DNA of 64,000 nucleotides from Pseudeuparius sepicola (taxonomy: Eukaryota > Arthropoda > Insecta > Coleoptera > Anthribidae), in the NCBI GenBank assembly GCA_963920635.1, contig OY987298.1:107575309-107639308 (forward strand), in the 5' to 3' direction. Position 1 is the first letter of the stretch; the number at the start of each line of letters is the position of its first letter. The notes under the pieces were generated by a model. It made no database searches, was not told the DNA's origin, and saw only the letters and a program-made list of their open reading frames with translations. Positions 10,063 through 21,970 of the stretch are shown piece after piece. Both the position numbers and the translations under genes were made by a program.

Positions 10063-11428
10063 TACAGGGTGTCTATCGATGGAAGGTCTCGAAAATATCT
10101 CAACAAATAAGTATGCATTTTCCAAAGAACTTTATTTGAAAGAAAAAAATTATCTTTTTGACACACTTGCAATGTGTAAAAACTCATTTGAGACCCTTGG
10201 CCTACTTTCCTAGATACTTTTGAAAAACTCGAATACTGCAGAAATTTATTCGGCTTGTACTAACTTTTCTGGTTCAAGAGTTACCGAAAACATTTCATAA
10301 TGAAACTCCCTGCCTTAAGCCTGTTTTATTAGAATTTTGCAAAAAATGCCGCGGTTTAGTGGGAGCTCTCTTAGCACCCACCCAAAAAAGTGCTCACTTT
10401 GTTGTAGCTGAACATACTACATTGCAAATCTTGGAAATTTCTGTCGAGGTATCTGTATCTCTCACATATTTATAATTTTCCGGTAGGTACGCCGGCTATA
10501 AATTGACTAATTTTTTTAAGTGCGAAGAGAATACCCAATAAACCATGGCATTTTCCCAAATTTTGATAAAGTAGGCTTAAAGCTTCCCTGATTATACACT
10601 TTTCTAGAACTCACATTCATAAAAGCCAACATTTCTTCCGATGTTCCTCGTATACATCGACTTCTTTTAAACTAGAGTACCTACAGTTTGTTCAGCGAAT
10701 GTTCGGCCCTACGTCACAACCAAAATTCTTACCGGGACAGAGGTGGCGAGGCAGCCCTATAAATATAGAAACTTTTACTGGCCTTTATTTTTAATTCTTT
10801 CTCCCTCTCCGTCGTCCTCTCCCCCCCGCCCCCAACAAAAAAAACGAATAAAACAATGACGCCAAATCATGATATTTAATAATATCCGCAACCAACTTGA
10901 GGAGTGCCCAGTTGTGGCCGTGCTGTTTTACAAATATCAATTCTCGTCCAACAAATTCCCCAATACCTAAATCTTACCATTTATTTTTGTGTCATTTGTG
11001 GGCAAAACTAATTGCTACTTTATCAGAATTTAAAACAATGCCACGGTGCGTAATGGTTGTTCTCTTAGTACCCACCGAAAAATGTGCCCATTTTATTGTA
11101 GCGAGCCGCGTGGCCTCGAATCCTGTACCTTCATGTTTTAGGTATTTTTTCCCAACATACTACATTGGAAATCTCGGAAATTTCTTGCAAGGTATCGGTA
11201 TCTTGCACATTTTTCACATTTTAAAATTTTCTAGTATGCATGACAGCTATAAATAAAAAAAAAAATAAGTGTTAAGAGAGCACACAACAAACCATGGCTT
11301 TTTCCAAATTCTGATAAACTAGGTTTAAAGCAATCAGCAAAAAAGCAATTTTTTCAAATAAAGTTCTCAGAGAAATGCATATTTGTCAAGATTTTCACAC
11401 GTGGCCCTTCTTAAATAGACACCCTGTA
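10063..11428. mobile_element. Non-autonomous element ending in tacagggtgtcta
   Basis: Left end tacagggtgtctat at 10,063 and right end atagacaccctgta at 11,428 are inverted, and similarity continues inward for about 85 bp (aaagaactttatttgaaa against the complement at 11,355-11,372). Length is 1.37 kb. Inside, 10,347-10,590 and 11,037-11,330 are diverged direct repeats (catactacattg, aaatttc, accatggc, aggcttaaagc). No transposase is visible. Several other ends in the window share the CACCCTGTA terminus. Confidence 0.6.
10583..10720. repeat. 138-bp inverted duplicate, copy 1
   Basis: This segment is the reverse complement of 12,480-12,617 with only a handful of differences over 138 bp (shared phrases attatacacttttctagaac and ttcagcgaatgttcgg). 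The two copies are 1.9 kb apart. Confidence 0.88.
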
Positions 11429-12372
11429 TTTTTGTCCTTAACTTTTCGAAATTCTGAAGCTAGATTCGGATTCTCCAGAGAAAATTGCATCATCCTGGTT
11501 TTAAGTTGGTCTTTTCATTTCAAAAACTAAGGATATTATACGATTCAAAAGATACAGCCGTATCAGGCATAGTTGGTGTCCCATGGGGTTTTCTAAAAAG
11601 ATTTTACACAAAAATACAGCGCGCCCGTACCTGAAAAAGTCACATATGGAATAACAGATGGGCCTCTGAGCCCCCAAAGTCCAAAATCGCTACGAAATTT
11701 GGAAATTCTCCACACCAAAACAATATCTACCAAATGTCAATCGATGTTTACGAATAAGTATCGGGAGGCGGGGCTTGCGCGTCGGCCACGGTGTATACAG
11801 TATGATCCCGGGGACCTCGCCAAATCGCGAAAAAAAGGCGCCCCAAACGGCCGAACGGCTTTTTCGATCGGGGTGCCCTCTGGCAGGCGAGAGGCCCGTA
11901 TCCTTCGGCGGCCCCACGCGAAAATTGAACTCGACCGGTGCTCCCCCTTCCAATCGCTAGCCACTTTTCCCGAAAAAAAGGGGAAAAAAATCCGGGGGCC
12001 GAACGGCTCTCCCGATTCGGGCGCCCCTCAATAGGGTTGTTCCCCTTGAGCTCGGATGGCCGCCAAATTTGGGCTCGAAATATCGAAAACTACGTCCTGT
12101 AGACGAGAGCATAAGTACACGTATTACTACACAGGAGCGGGAGCCATAACAAGGCCTATGGTCCGGCAGGGCCGGTAGGCGCTTGTTAACAAGAATGACT
12201 ATAAATAAAATATAAAAACAGGTTAGGTACTTTATAAAAATAAAATTCTCAGAAATAAATAAATATTTTTAGCCGGCTGCGGCGGCCGACTGACGACCGG
12301 CCCATTGGCCCACCAAGTAGGCGGCCCACCGGGAAATCTCCCGGTAGTGCGCCTGTCCCATCCGCCCCTGGT
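11429..12372. other. GC-rich island of unknown nature
   Basis: From about 11,590 to 12,080 the sequence becomes GC-rich and carries repeated phrases such as ggccgaacggct (at about 11,860 and 12,000) and gcgcccc. Open frames on both strands here overlap one another and match no family. A second GC-rich block with hairpin ccgggaaatctcccgg lies at 12,270-12,375. It may be part of an unclassified DNA transposon. Confidence 0.3.
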
Positions 12373-12720
12373 AACAACTCCCGTCCTTGTGTGACTCGTG
12401 AATATACGACCGATATCCATCGTATATTCACGAGTAAGACAATATCCATCGTATATTCACGAGTAAGATAAGGACGGGAGTTGTGACGTAGGACCGAACA
12501 TTCGCTGAACAAACTGTAGGTACTCTAGTTTAAAAGAAGTTGATGTATACGAGAAACATCGGAAGAAATGTTGGCTCTTATGAATGTGGGTTCTAGAAAA
12601 GTGTATAATCAGGGAAGAATATACGATGGATATCGGTCGTATATTCACGAGTCAGACAAGGACGGGAGTTGTGACGTAGGGCCGAACATTCGCTGAACAA
12701 ACTGTAAGTACTACTAACAG
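12373..12720. repeat. Cluster of nested hairpins and inverted duplicate copy 2
   Basis: The phrase cgtatattcacgagt appears in direct and inverted copies at 12,398, 12,421, 12,450 and 12,641, each next to variants of aaggacgggagttgtgacgt. Bases 12,480-12,617 are the reverse complement of 10,583-10,720. A shorter third copy of ggccgaacattcgctgaac follows at 12,681. This looks like several foldback copies inserted next to or into each other. Confidence 0.75.
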
Positions 12721-12747
12721 TGATTACTAACAGTGATTTAAGATACT

Positions 12748-13288
12748 TCTGAGGTGGAGTACCTTCTTCTAGAGGGTGTTTCAATAGTGTACAGGTTTCT
12801 AGGGCAGAAAGAAAATGGAAAAATAAGACGAAAAGTTCATGTAATGGTGGGGTCAAAATGCATACCCATACCAAAAATACAGGGTGCGAAAATTTAAATT
12901 TTACTTTATATTTTTCCAAATAAATATTGAACGAATCGAGACATTTGCACGAAATCTGGTAAATGGGGTTATTTTGAGGCGAGGAATTTAAATATGGAAT
13001 ATGGGCATAGCTTTTATGTGATTTTATAGGGGACGCCACCTACGGCATTTAAAAAGTCGTAACTATTTTGAGCCTATAGAGAATTCTTTTTTCTGAAGTA
13101 AATGTGTTTTTCCTATATAAAGTTTTTATGCGAAAAAGGTGTGCTTTATAAAAATAATGTAGTATGTATGTATGTATGTATGTGGTATGCGTTTTTGGAC
13201 CCAAATTTATATGAACTTTTCGTCTTATTTTTCCATGTTTTTAAGCCCTAGAAACCTGTACACTGTAGAAGAAGGTACTCCACCTCAG
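12748..13288. mobile_element. MITE, about 540 bp, 105-bp inverted termini
   Basis: The left end ctgaggtggagtaccttctt is matched in reverse complement at 13,269-13,288. The arms extend through gtgtacaggtttctaggg and aaataagacgaaaagttcat. The left arm has a short insertion relative to the right one. The interior holds an atgt microsatellite at about 13,157-13,183. No frame is present. Confidence 0.85.
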
Positions 13289-13739
13289 TAGTATCTACTC
13301 CATTATTCCATAGCATCACCCTTTATATAGATCGCACATAGTAGTAAATACTATTTAGCGCAGTAAATGCTTCGTTGGTGTGGTGTATAGTATAGATACT
13401 TGAGGCGTTAGTATGTACTACGTTTTATGTATACCAGCCATTCTCGAGAGGCCCTCCATCAATAGATACCGGTATATCGTTGGAGTAGAAAAACTACGTA
13501 GATTCCAAAAATACAAAAATATACAGGATATTCTATTTAAAAATTCCATAGTTATAATATATCTACAGCGTCCGCATTTGCTTCTGAAGACTGCAGAAAT
13601 ATATGAACAGCTATTTTTTAGATTGACCTAATGGAAGATTGGGCGATTATTCCATGATTTTTTAAATGACCAATTTTCAGAATGCACGGTACACAATTTT
13701 CTGAAGCATAGGTATGAGCAACTTCACCGCACTAATTCG
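13289..13739. other. No feature recognised
   Basis: AT-rich sequence without repeats that match elsewhere in the window and without a convincing reading frame. Confidence 0.4.
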
Positions 13740-14010
13740 AATTTTTAAACCAAGTTTCGGGAACTTTCCGCATGCGATCGATATTCGCCAGCCAGGGCCC
13801 GAAATTCCTGGCATTTTCCTTTTCAAGTACCGCAGCCGAGCCGGTCGACCGAAGACTCATTACTTCCTTCCACGTTATTATGCTGCGCTGTGGCGGCGGT
13901 AAGGCATTAATTGACGGTCACGAAAATAACCCGTTAAAATTGAAATATTAGACGGACCGGTGAGTAACCTTACCCCGGGGGTACGAACTGACGGCGGCTC
14001 AATAGCAGTA
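13740..14010. promoter_or_regulatory. Candidate conserved noncoding block
   Basis: A mixed-composition block with gcatgcgatcgatattcg, ggcattaattgacgg and cggaccggtgagtaacc. No frame, transposon end or internal repeat. A role as enhancer or ancient noncoding element is only suggested by composition. Confidence 0.18.
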
Positions 14011-15120
14011 GCGGCTCAAGGCGATGTGTAGATGGGAATCTGAGCCTAATAAGATAATATACAATCACAATACGCATGATGATATAACAACTATATTGCT
14101 AAGTAAATACCACATTGTTTCTTTACACACTTTTACATTGAATGCTGGATGCTTTAACTCAATTCCACTGTCTCTCGTAGAATAAGTAATAAGTACTTAA
14201 TTTAAGTATATGGCCAAAACGTACGCGTCATTATCGACACTGTGGTGCCCATTGCTATTAGTCGTACAACACGAGAGTATAGGCAGCAGGCAACTAGACA
14301 AGCTGGCTTTGTTTTATGTTATATTTTTACCTACCGCAGACAGCATAGAGGTCCGTTTCAGACTACATAATTACTTATATGCATTGCTCAATGCGCTTGC
14401 AACAATACGCATGTATTTTATACCTTATAATCTATCAAATAATTTTTGTTTAGTGTTCAGGTAAGTATTTTTCGCACGGGATTATAAAATAATGTACAAT
14501 TAATCAACATTTAGGTAACATTTCAGCACGCCTGGTAGCGCTATAAAGTGTAAGATTTTGTTATTTAACACCTTAGCTGTCCCAATGGCAAAAAAACAGA
14601 CCTAAGGGCCACTGGTTTTTTCTTTTTTTTTTGTTATTCTTGTCAAATTTGAGTTATTTTATATATAATACAATATTTTTCCAAATATTAAACCACACCT
14701 GGAATTAGTACCTAGTAAAAAGAGATGAAGGAGGCAGAGACAATAAATATTATAGTAACAAGTGACTGCATGCTCGCCTAATACCTATAATATCACCAAC
14801 AACACTGTTCGACGGCTGGCCACTTGTGCAACGAAATGCGGTATGGATAGGCGTGCCATAATTTCACAGATCTTAGGATATACTTGCGTAAATAGTTATA
14901 ATCGATATGGCTTTTTAGAGACCTTTTGACAATATTATATGGTGCATTAACCTTTACGTTGTGTTTTTCGACAACCTTAAAAAAAACTTAAAAGTGAAAT
15001 ATTATGTTCCTTGTAGAATATGTATATTTTTGAAAACTGCGAGACGCTTATGTCCTATATTCTTTTTGTGACGCCAATTAGAGTTATGTTATGCTGTTTC
15101 AAGTGACTTTAGAAATACTA
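14011..15120. other. No feature recognised
   Basis: AT-rich, with short open frames that match no family. I see no repeat ends or RNA gene. Confidence 0.4.
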
Positions 15121-15780
15121 TACCTACAACCTACAAAACAAAATTTATCAGAGGAAGTGGAAGACCTGTATGGCGAAACATCAGACGAATATGTTAAGAA
15201 CGGGACGGGGAAGAATCGTCGGACTATTCAGACGCAGTAAAACAATAAATATGGCGGGTATGTCTAGTACGTCTCGTGACAATACTGCACCTCAGGGCCA
15301 CGATGTTGACTCCGAAAATGAAACTATAGAAGAAGTTATAAGAGCTTTTACTATAGACATAGACAATAGTGATGAGGACGAGGTGACTGAGAACACGAAT
15401 TTAATTTGGAATAAAGTGACTGGAGAACATCTAAAACACTTCAATTTTACAAGTCAAAATGCTGATATTAGTCCTCAAATATATATATTTTACAATAAAC
15501 GCCCAATAGACTTCTACATATACTACGAGCATTTATAACTGAAGATATTCTCAATATGATGGTTTTGGAGACCATTCGATATGAAAACTGAGTTTGCACC
15601 CAAGGCGAGGATACGTCAATGGCAAAAAAACAAATATACATGAAGTTAGGAAATTTATTGGAATTTGGATGTGGATGGGGTTATGTCAATACCCGACTAT
15701 AGAAACTTATTAAATGGGCGACTCTGTTGGGCAATACATGCTATTATTATTGAACAAAAAAATTCCTTTACCAAAATGCA
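15121..15780 (+). pseudogene. piggyBac-type transposase N-terminal relic
   Basis: Conceptual translation in shifting frames gives an acidic leader (SDEDEVTENTN), then W near NLIWNKVTG, then the run PIDFYIYY, then after a frameshift near 15,520 FITEDILNMMVLETIRYEN, and after more breaks ARIRQW and IPDYRNLLNGR. This order matches the N-terminal part of the DDE_Tnp_1_7 (piggyBac) family: acidic leader, PI.FF box, LL..IV.ETNRYA and the RxRxW region. The catalytic aspartates downstream are absent, so this is a truncated, frameshifted remnant. Confidence 0.6.
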
Positions 15781-15954
15781 GGTAGTGAAAAATGTCATGT
15801 AGCGAAATCGTTTTCAATTAATTTTGAAAATGTGGCAATTCCATGATAAGTGATGATGGTTACAAAAAATTATACCTATTTTGAAAAACTCAAATTTGTT
15901 GTTATTTCAAAGGAGTTTATGAAACTCGAGGTCCATTTAGGGGACGTCTTGGTC

Positions 15955-16060
15955 TAAAGCAATTTATTATTATTATTATTAACTTTATTTTCGACGTACC
16001 TTACAAAGATCACGTACACTGTTCTAATTAGAATAAGTATTCTGTCGAAAACTAGGGGAG
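15955..16060 (-). mobile_element. Possible 3' end of a retroposon with TAA tail
   Basis: On the minus strand the sequence runs ggtacgtcgaaaataaagtt and then about five TAA units, ending at about 15,965. This resembles the 3' end of a LINE or SINE with a simple-repeat tail. No coding part is visible upstream on that strand, so the class is open. Confidence 0.3.
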
Positions 16061-17152
16061 GTTCACAACTTGTGTGCTCTTACACCTAACCCTACGAAAG
16101 CAAAACTATATACACACTACTTATACAAAAACAAACAAACAAAAACAACTATTATATTTATAAGCGTGACATTGGTAGATAATATGGCAATCTCTGTCTT
16201 TTCTGTAGCCGTTCTATTGATTTTTATGAAAAATATACATGTGTGTGCTTTGCCATCGATATATCCATAATAAATATTTGTTAGATATACGAAAAATAAA
16301 ACAAAATATTACAATCGAGGAGAAGACATAGGTACAATATGATGTGTGCCAGATCAATTAGTTTTTTTTTTAGAAAATTTTCAAATTAAAGATGATATTG
16401 TTTTTTCTTTTGTATGTACAGATTCGTTTTTTCATTTTTACCTATTTTTTACAATATTTAAGAATTACTCAATTTTCAATGTTTTTAGTTTTGAATTAAT
16501 CTAATAAAAAGTTTGTGAAATGTCGACGGAAGGGAACGGAAAATTATCTGTGCTCACACTAATTATTTGGTAGGACGTGTTTCTATAGATTTGGGTATTT
16601 TAAAACATATAATGAATACGGTTCGATCCTATCAAAATATTAAATTTATTTTCAAGTGATCCACACCTGCCCTGAATTCTATAATTCCACAAAAATCACC
16701 CTCTCTTTTGCCCTAACTGCGCCCTTCCAACGGGTCCTAAGGAATTATCGTGTGGACCCATCCATTCTACTCCTTCTACTCCTCATGTACTATAATTCCA
16801 CCAAAAATCAGCCTGGGATACGAATTCCAAGAGATTTAAAAAAATTATGAAAAGCAGTCTTCCACTGGATTTATGTTATTGCAAAAAGAAAATTACCAAG
16901 TACTTCTATACTTATTTCAACAATAACACCGTTAACTTCATATCGCGAAACGCAACCAGCGCGAGATAACTATTGCATTTCTACGCGCTATTTAGCCTAA
17001 AAAGCTTAACAAACGTGCGTACAAAGAATGAACAGTAAGTGGCTATGCCACCTGTTTATTGCTAGAGTTTAGACTGTTGTGTTTTTGCAAGAAATTTGTA
17101 TCATTATTATTGTCTCCCGAACAAACGCCACTGCAGACTAGCGTCGTATATA
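16061..17152. other. No gene recognised
   Basis: AT-rich DNA. The phrase ctataattccac followed by aaaaatca occurs twice (16,679 and 16,790), about 110 bp apart. No known protein motif. Confidence 0.35.
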
Positions 17153-17360
17153 GCGACCGAGTTACCTACACTTTCCGGTCATTTATTTATGATATCAAAC
17201 TTCGCCTTTAGTGCTTGAAGATTAATTACATAGTAATTTTAGGAAGTTATAATGAAGGCATTATCGTTCTTGTGTTTCCCGGGCCAGGCGCAACGTTTTA
17301 CTTCTTGTTCGCGTAGCGGAACATTTATGATAATCATACAAGCTATGCCGAAGTTTCTTA
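17153..17360. repeat. Diverged duplicate A1 (pairs with 21,971-22,236)
   Basis: The two segments align for about 190 bp with strong blocks: taattttaggaagttataat, gaaggcatta, cgttcttgtgtttcccgg, aacgttttacttcttgttcg, cggaacatttatgataatca and ccgaagtttcttagtt. The order is the same and the copies are in the same orientation. There is no open frame. It could be a dispersed element or a duplicated conserved noncoding element. Confidence 0.8.
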
Positions 17361-17530
17361 GTTCGCCACCGCCGCGCAGCCTGTGGATCCAGCGAGTTCG
17401 TTTATTGCCGAAGTGGTAGAGAAAATCGCAATTCCTATAACGGGTCTCAGAAAGATTTTTTTATCTTATCACAGACGAAAATCGGGTTTAGATTGCTACC
17501 AGTTGACACCAATCTATCATATCCGCGAAA

Positions 17531-17538
17531 CGGCCACC
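17531..17538. repeat. 8-bp target-site duplication, left
   Basis: CGGCCACC immediately precedes the hAT left terminus and recurs exactly at 18,671-18,678 after the right terminus. Confidence 0.92.
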
Positions 17539-17850
17539 CACGGGCGTAGCCAAGGGGGGGGGGGGTTCGGGGGTTCAAACCCCCCCCGAAATAAGCAAAA
17601 TATTACCTAATATTATACCGAAAAAATACGAGGAGTGAAGAGTTAAATTATTATTTCGTTTGAATATATTATGTAGTAATAGTAGCGCCTAGCGCCATCT
17701 TTTGACGAGAGGCAGACGCAGTTGCAGCCGAACTATTTCGTATTGTAGGGACACTTTGCGTTGTTTCTCGATTATTCGCCACGCCCCTAGGTCGAAATGA
17801 GCGGAACTTTGTGGAAGTTCGTGGAAGTTTCTGGACGGCTACTGGGCTGC

Positions 17851-17857
17851 TATATAA
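17851..17857 (+). promoter_or_regulatory. TATA box of hAT transposase gene
   Basis: tatataa lies in a GC-rich context about 120 bp before the first ATG of the transposase remnant at 17,972. A start site about 30 bp downstream would fall near 17,880. Assignment rests on sequence and position. Confidence 0.45.
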
Positions 17858-17971
17858 GCGGCGCCGCGGCGCGTGACCGCGCTTACGGCAGTATTGTTCC
17901 ATGCGAAATCGAAGCGAATAAAAGTGAAAAGTGGTGAACGAATAGTGAAGAGAATTAAGTATACCGTGTAA

Positions 17972-18214
17972 GTGAGTAATTTTAGTGCACTGTTATTCGA
18001 TGACCTTGTTAAGGATAGATACGTGAATCATTATTACTGTCGAAAAATGGAGGGGAAAAAAAGGAAGGGTGATAAACCTAAAGGTATGGACTACTGGAAA
18101 AAGTGGTGTAGTCAAGGTCAAGGGGTTTCTAATAAAGAAACAAATTTGGATTTAGCTATCAAAGCTTCAGCTACCTTGCATGCTGATAAGAAGACTGCCT
18201 ACCCCGAAATCTAG
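17972..18214 (+). pseudogene. hAT transposase N-terminal remnant
   Basis: An 80-codon frame starting at 17,972; an alternative start at 18,047 opens MEGKKRKGDKPKGMDYWKKW, a lysine-rich segment common at the start of hAT/ZMYM-like transposases. The frame ends at 18,214, just where sequence belonging to the C-terminal domain begins in another frame, consistent with an internal deletion that joined the two ends of the gene out of frame. The zinc-finger and catalytic DDE parts are not present. Confidence 0.5.
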
Positions 18215-18479
18215 TTTGGAATGCCTAGATATGTGCGATAAAAACCTTTATCCTAATATTTACACATTACTACAAATCTTGGCTACCATTCCTGTATCCA
18301 CTGCTACCCCAGAAAGGTCTTTCTCGAGCCTAAGGAGACTGAAAAACTATTTACGAAACACTACAAGTGAAAACAGACTTAATGGTTTGGCTCTAATGAA
18401 CATTCACTATGGAACAGAAATTCATGCAGATGAAGTAGTGGATATATTTAAAAGAAAAAGCCGAAGATTTCTTCTTTAA
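18180..18479 (+). pseudogene. hAT transposase C-terminal dimerisation domain
   Basis: The 99-residue frame contains ATIPVSTATPERSFSSLRR, LKNYLRNTTSENRLNGLALM and NIHYG, the hallmark of the hAT C-terminal dimerisation region (P.S...ER.FS.L...K...R......L..L...N). Only this domain is left. It would allow multimerisation but not catalysis. The first residues before about LECLDMC are likely out-of-frame sequence from the deletion joint. Confidence 0.82.
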
Positions 18480-18678
18480 TGGTTTTAGATTTAGCGCAGA
18501 GGAACGAAATTAATTTATCCATTTCATTTAAAGTTAAGAACTTTATAAATATGTCGTAGTTTTTCGGATGAATATATAGATATTAAATTTCATGTAAGTA
18601 TATTTTTGTTGTTTTATTTACTTCTCAAACTAAACCCCCCCCCCAAAACTAAATCCTGGCTACGCCCCTGCGGCCACC

Positions 18679-19412
18679 TTATACGCATACTTTTCCTATA
18701 ATCCGATATTTTGTCTTATAGATTTAAGTAATGAATGGACTAATACACCACTTTTTTTTTATTTGCTCATCGGATAGTATTGGGTGAGATATACTTGCTG
18801 TATTTTTTTAAATTTTTTTTTCGCCCCCGTTTTGGCGCAATTAATTTTTAAAGTTCAATATACGTAACTACCTGTTAGATTTTATTTTTCCCTAAATTTA
18901 CCGCCGTGGCACCAGGTTTGGCAACGCCGCACCTCAATGCCTGCGAGAACATAAACATAACCTATTTTGTGGCGTCACAAATCGGAACATCGGATCCCGC
19001 GGCCCGCGTGTGTTACAAGCTTTTATTTTTTATGATTTGAACTATTTTCACCATTCATTCTAATAATCCATGACGGAAATGAACCATTCTATTTTGCTGA
19101 GGAAAATGCTGGGAGCACTAGGTATTGGTATTGATGATTCGGACGTTATGCTGGTTGGTTTACAAAACTTTTTTTTTTATTGGAAAGTCGATTTTATCTA
19201 TAAAACGACACAATTCGTAAGTACCTAACTGAACTTGCACAAATTAGATATCTAGACTTGCTGATATATTAAAGACAATAAAGAACCAACCAGGGGTAAC
19301 ATTTTAGCTGACGATTTTAGATTAGTGGCTCTGCCAAACGATTTTTGTTGTTTTTAGTTGTTTGAAGAAACTGATGATATTTTAGCCTCAATACCTAGTG
19401 TCACAGAATAAA
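18679..19412. other. No feature recognised
   Basis: AT-rich flank of the hAT insertion. The hAT sits inside sequence that contains cggccacc and continues without any coding signal or repeat end. Confidence 0.4.
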
Positions 19413-19651
19413 TAGCTTCACAACAGAAGCGTCCATAAGGACATGTGTCAAAAGGATGCTCGCTTTGACGCGAAATATCTTCTAAAGGGATAAACATTGT
19501 ACATTTTGTTTGATTTTACGTTAATCCACATTGCAAAGAGATTGTATTAGGACCAAATTTATGTACAAGTTATTGGTTATTTTCCTGTAAATTGAAATGG
19601 AGGCTCGCTTATTTTTGACACGTCTTTATGGACGCTTCTGTTGTGAAGCTA
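19413..19651. mobile_element. MITE, 239 bp, about 50-bp inverted termini
   Basis: tagcttcacaacagaagcgt at 19,413 is matched in reverse complement at 19,632-19,651, and the arms continue through cgtgtcaaaa and gctcgctt. Both ends carry TA at the outer edge, so a TA target of a Tc1/mariner-type transposase is possible. No frame. Confidence 0.82.
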
Positions 19652-21970
19652 GTAAGTTAGTAGTTAGACCTGCATCGGTTCAAAAATGTAACGCTAGAAT
19701 ATTGGAGAAGGTGCCAGTTCTTGGTGATGTTAGAAACATAACATGTAAAACGCAATAAAGCCAAGTTTTCAGTCGAAAAACTTTATTGTCATAGCTTGAA
19801 CTATTTTAGACCCATTTAGGTAAATTATATTGTGATTGCCGAAGCATCCTCATAAAAAATGACATAATTCTTTAGGATTTTTTCACTATACATATTATAT
19901 ACCTATTTTTTCTGGAAAATAAATTTTCATAAGCATATTTTGTGATTGTGGTTAATGGAAGTTAAAAATAAAAAAATATAATGCAGCAGCCGGCCAAAAA
20001 TTAAGATTTCTTTAATTTTCAAGAAAAAAAAAACATTATTTTGCATTCTATGGCAAAACCCCAAATAAGTTATCTATTAAATTTAGTGAAAATATTCCAA
20101 AATCAAATAATAGTTTTCATGTCGCATGCACAGAGTGCAACAAACTGGATGTTTTTTTGGGGGGTTTCTTCTATTCTGCGAAGAGATAGACAAAGAGTAG
20201 GTAGGTGTACTGTGCTCGATTTTTGAGGGCAGTGGAAAGCAGTTGAATCTCAAAATCTTGATTCGTTTTGGAGATACAGGGCATTTTTCGTTTTTTAACA
20301 TGTCAGACAGTCCCTCCTTGTAATATGTTTTGATTTTTGCCAAAAATCTTCTGTCATACTACTCCAATGTATAATAATTATTGAGGTATGTCGGTATGTC
20401 TTTGTCAACTAAATCCTGTAAGATAGACCTTCATATTTTTTTATTGCACTTGTGTTGACTTTTTCCAATATAACAATCTACTGATGTTGTCCATGATTCT
20501 TCGCTATTTCCAGGAAGTCAGCTTACATTCATCTAAAATAAGTTTCCCATTAATATGTGCAAAAATTTTACAAGCGTGCTTAGTTCTATTAGTTGACAAA
20601 GTTAATGTCACTAGTGCAGAAAAGTACAACTTTCCGCATCAAAATGGATGCGACAAAGTGTACTACTACGGACTTAATTAATTAAATACTTCATTAGATC
20701 ATACAAGAAAAAAATACCCGCAAAAAGTCATTGACGGTCAAGCACTTGATATCGAATGAAACTCTGCTGTCGAACTTGCATTGACTTTAGATTATTTAAA
20801 TTAGTTCTGAATCATGGTTTTCACATGTAGATATCAACGATCGTTTTTACAAACGCATGATTTCTTGTTTTGATAATCGATTTCAACATTGGGCATTGCA
20901 TTGGGTATATACACAATAAGTATTTCTTTACTGTACTAGCAACTAAACTAGAAGCACAAAAAGCTGTATCTACGTATGTGCCACGATGTATGATCCTCGT
21001 ACATCGTGGTATGTGCATAATTTAGGACTAATCTGCTTATGTTGGGTAATTACAACATAATATACCTACTTCCACAACTATTCAGTTGAATTTCTTCATT
21101 TTTAACCACAGTATCATTAACATTTTTCTTATTAATTTTGTGCTCGGGGGTAATTTTTGCCTTAACCGGGCATTATGCATTCATTGCTATGTTCTTTCCT
21201 CTGCGTGTCTCCAATAACATTGTTACCATAATATTTATTCTCTAGTCTACCTAAAACCAGAATTTAAGCTATATCATCATCATTAAGCAATATTAAAACA
21301 ATATACAAATCAAATAACAAACATACCTCTTCATTTCTCCATGTTTTGCTCCCCGTTTTTATTGATAAAATTGACACACCATATCAAAATCTATGCAAGG
21401 CAAGATTCTTTTAAAACTGAGAATAGAATTTATTTAGTTTTCACTAAGGTTATTAACCTTGGTTTCGGCGTTCCGCGGACGAAAGTGAGGTTATATGCAA
21501 AGTGCGGCGTTGCCGACGATTTTCTTTAAAGCATTGAGTAATATGTCATCTGTCATATTTTATAGGGGGCATCTAATAAGTTCAGAATGGGATCAGTAAA
21601 ATCCAAATATTTCATTGAAATGCTACGAAATTTGATTATTTCTCATCAGGCGCATACAAACTGAATCTAATAATTTGCCTGGGAATGCTTGGTTATATAA
21701 AAAAAGACGAAATAAGTACTAAGAAAATAGCAGGTACTTATTGAAATTAGGGATCGTGACGTCACATTCCCTACTTTTGCGACCGTTTTTTTCAATTTTT
21801 GAGCAAACTAATGGGAAAAAAAATCTGTTGGTTGGGTTTCGTGATTATCTAGACATGTTTTACAAATTCCAAGGCAAAAAATTATTTTTCATTCCTAAGT
21901 ATACTTGTCCATTCCTGGCAGAACCGCCACTGCATATCCAATCTTTATGGATCTCACCAACATATCACCG
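19652..21970. other. No gene recognised
   Basis: A 2.3-kb AT-rich stretch. The only structures seen are a small hairpin at about 20,979-21,009 (ccacgatgta, nine-base loop, complement) and scattered short frames without family signatures. Confidence 0.4.

Larger units (their letters stand above)
17539..18670 (+). mobile_element. hAT transposon, internally deleted, 1,132 bp
   Basis: The ends are cacgggcgtagcc on the left and ggctacgcccctg on the right, followed inward by G or C tracts. The 8-bp exact duplication CGGCCACC fixes both boundaries and is the signature TSD length of hAT. Inside are a TATA box, an N-terminal ORF and the C-terminal dimerisation part of a hAT transposase; the catalytic middle is missing. 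The undamaged TSD suggests a fairly recent insertion. Confidence 0.92.

Noticed and set aside
11690..12034. Overlapping open frames on both strands of the GC-rich island
   Set aside because: Frames overlap in several phases and strands, a typical effect of GC-rich sequence with few stops; no domain is recognisable.
20979..21009. Small hairpin ccacgatgta as a terminator or miRNA
   Set aside because: Ten-base stem with a nine-base loop is too short for a miRNA precursor, and rho-independent terminators do not apply to this kind of genome.
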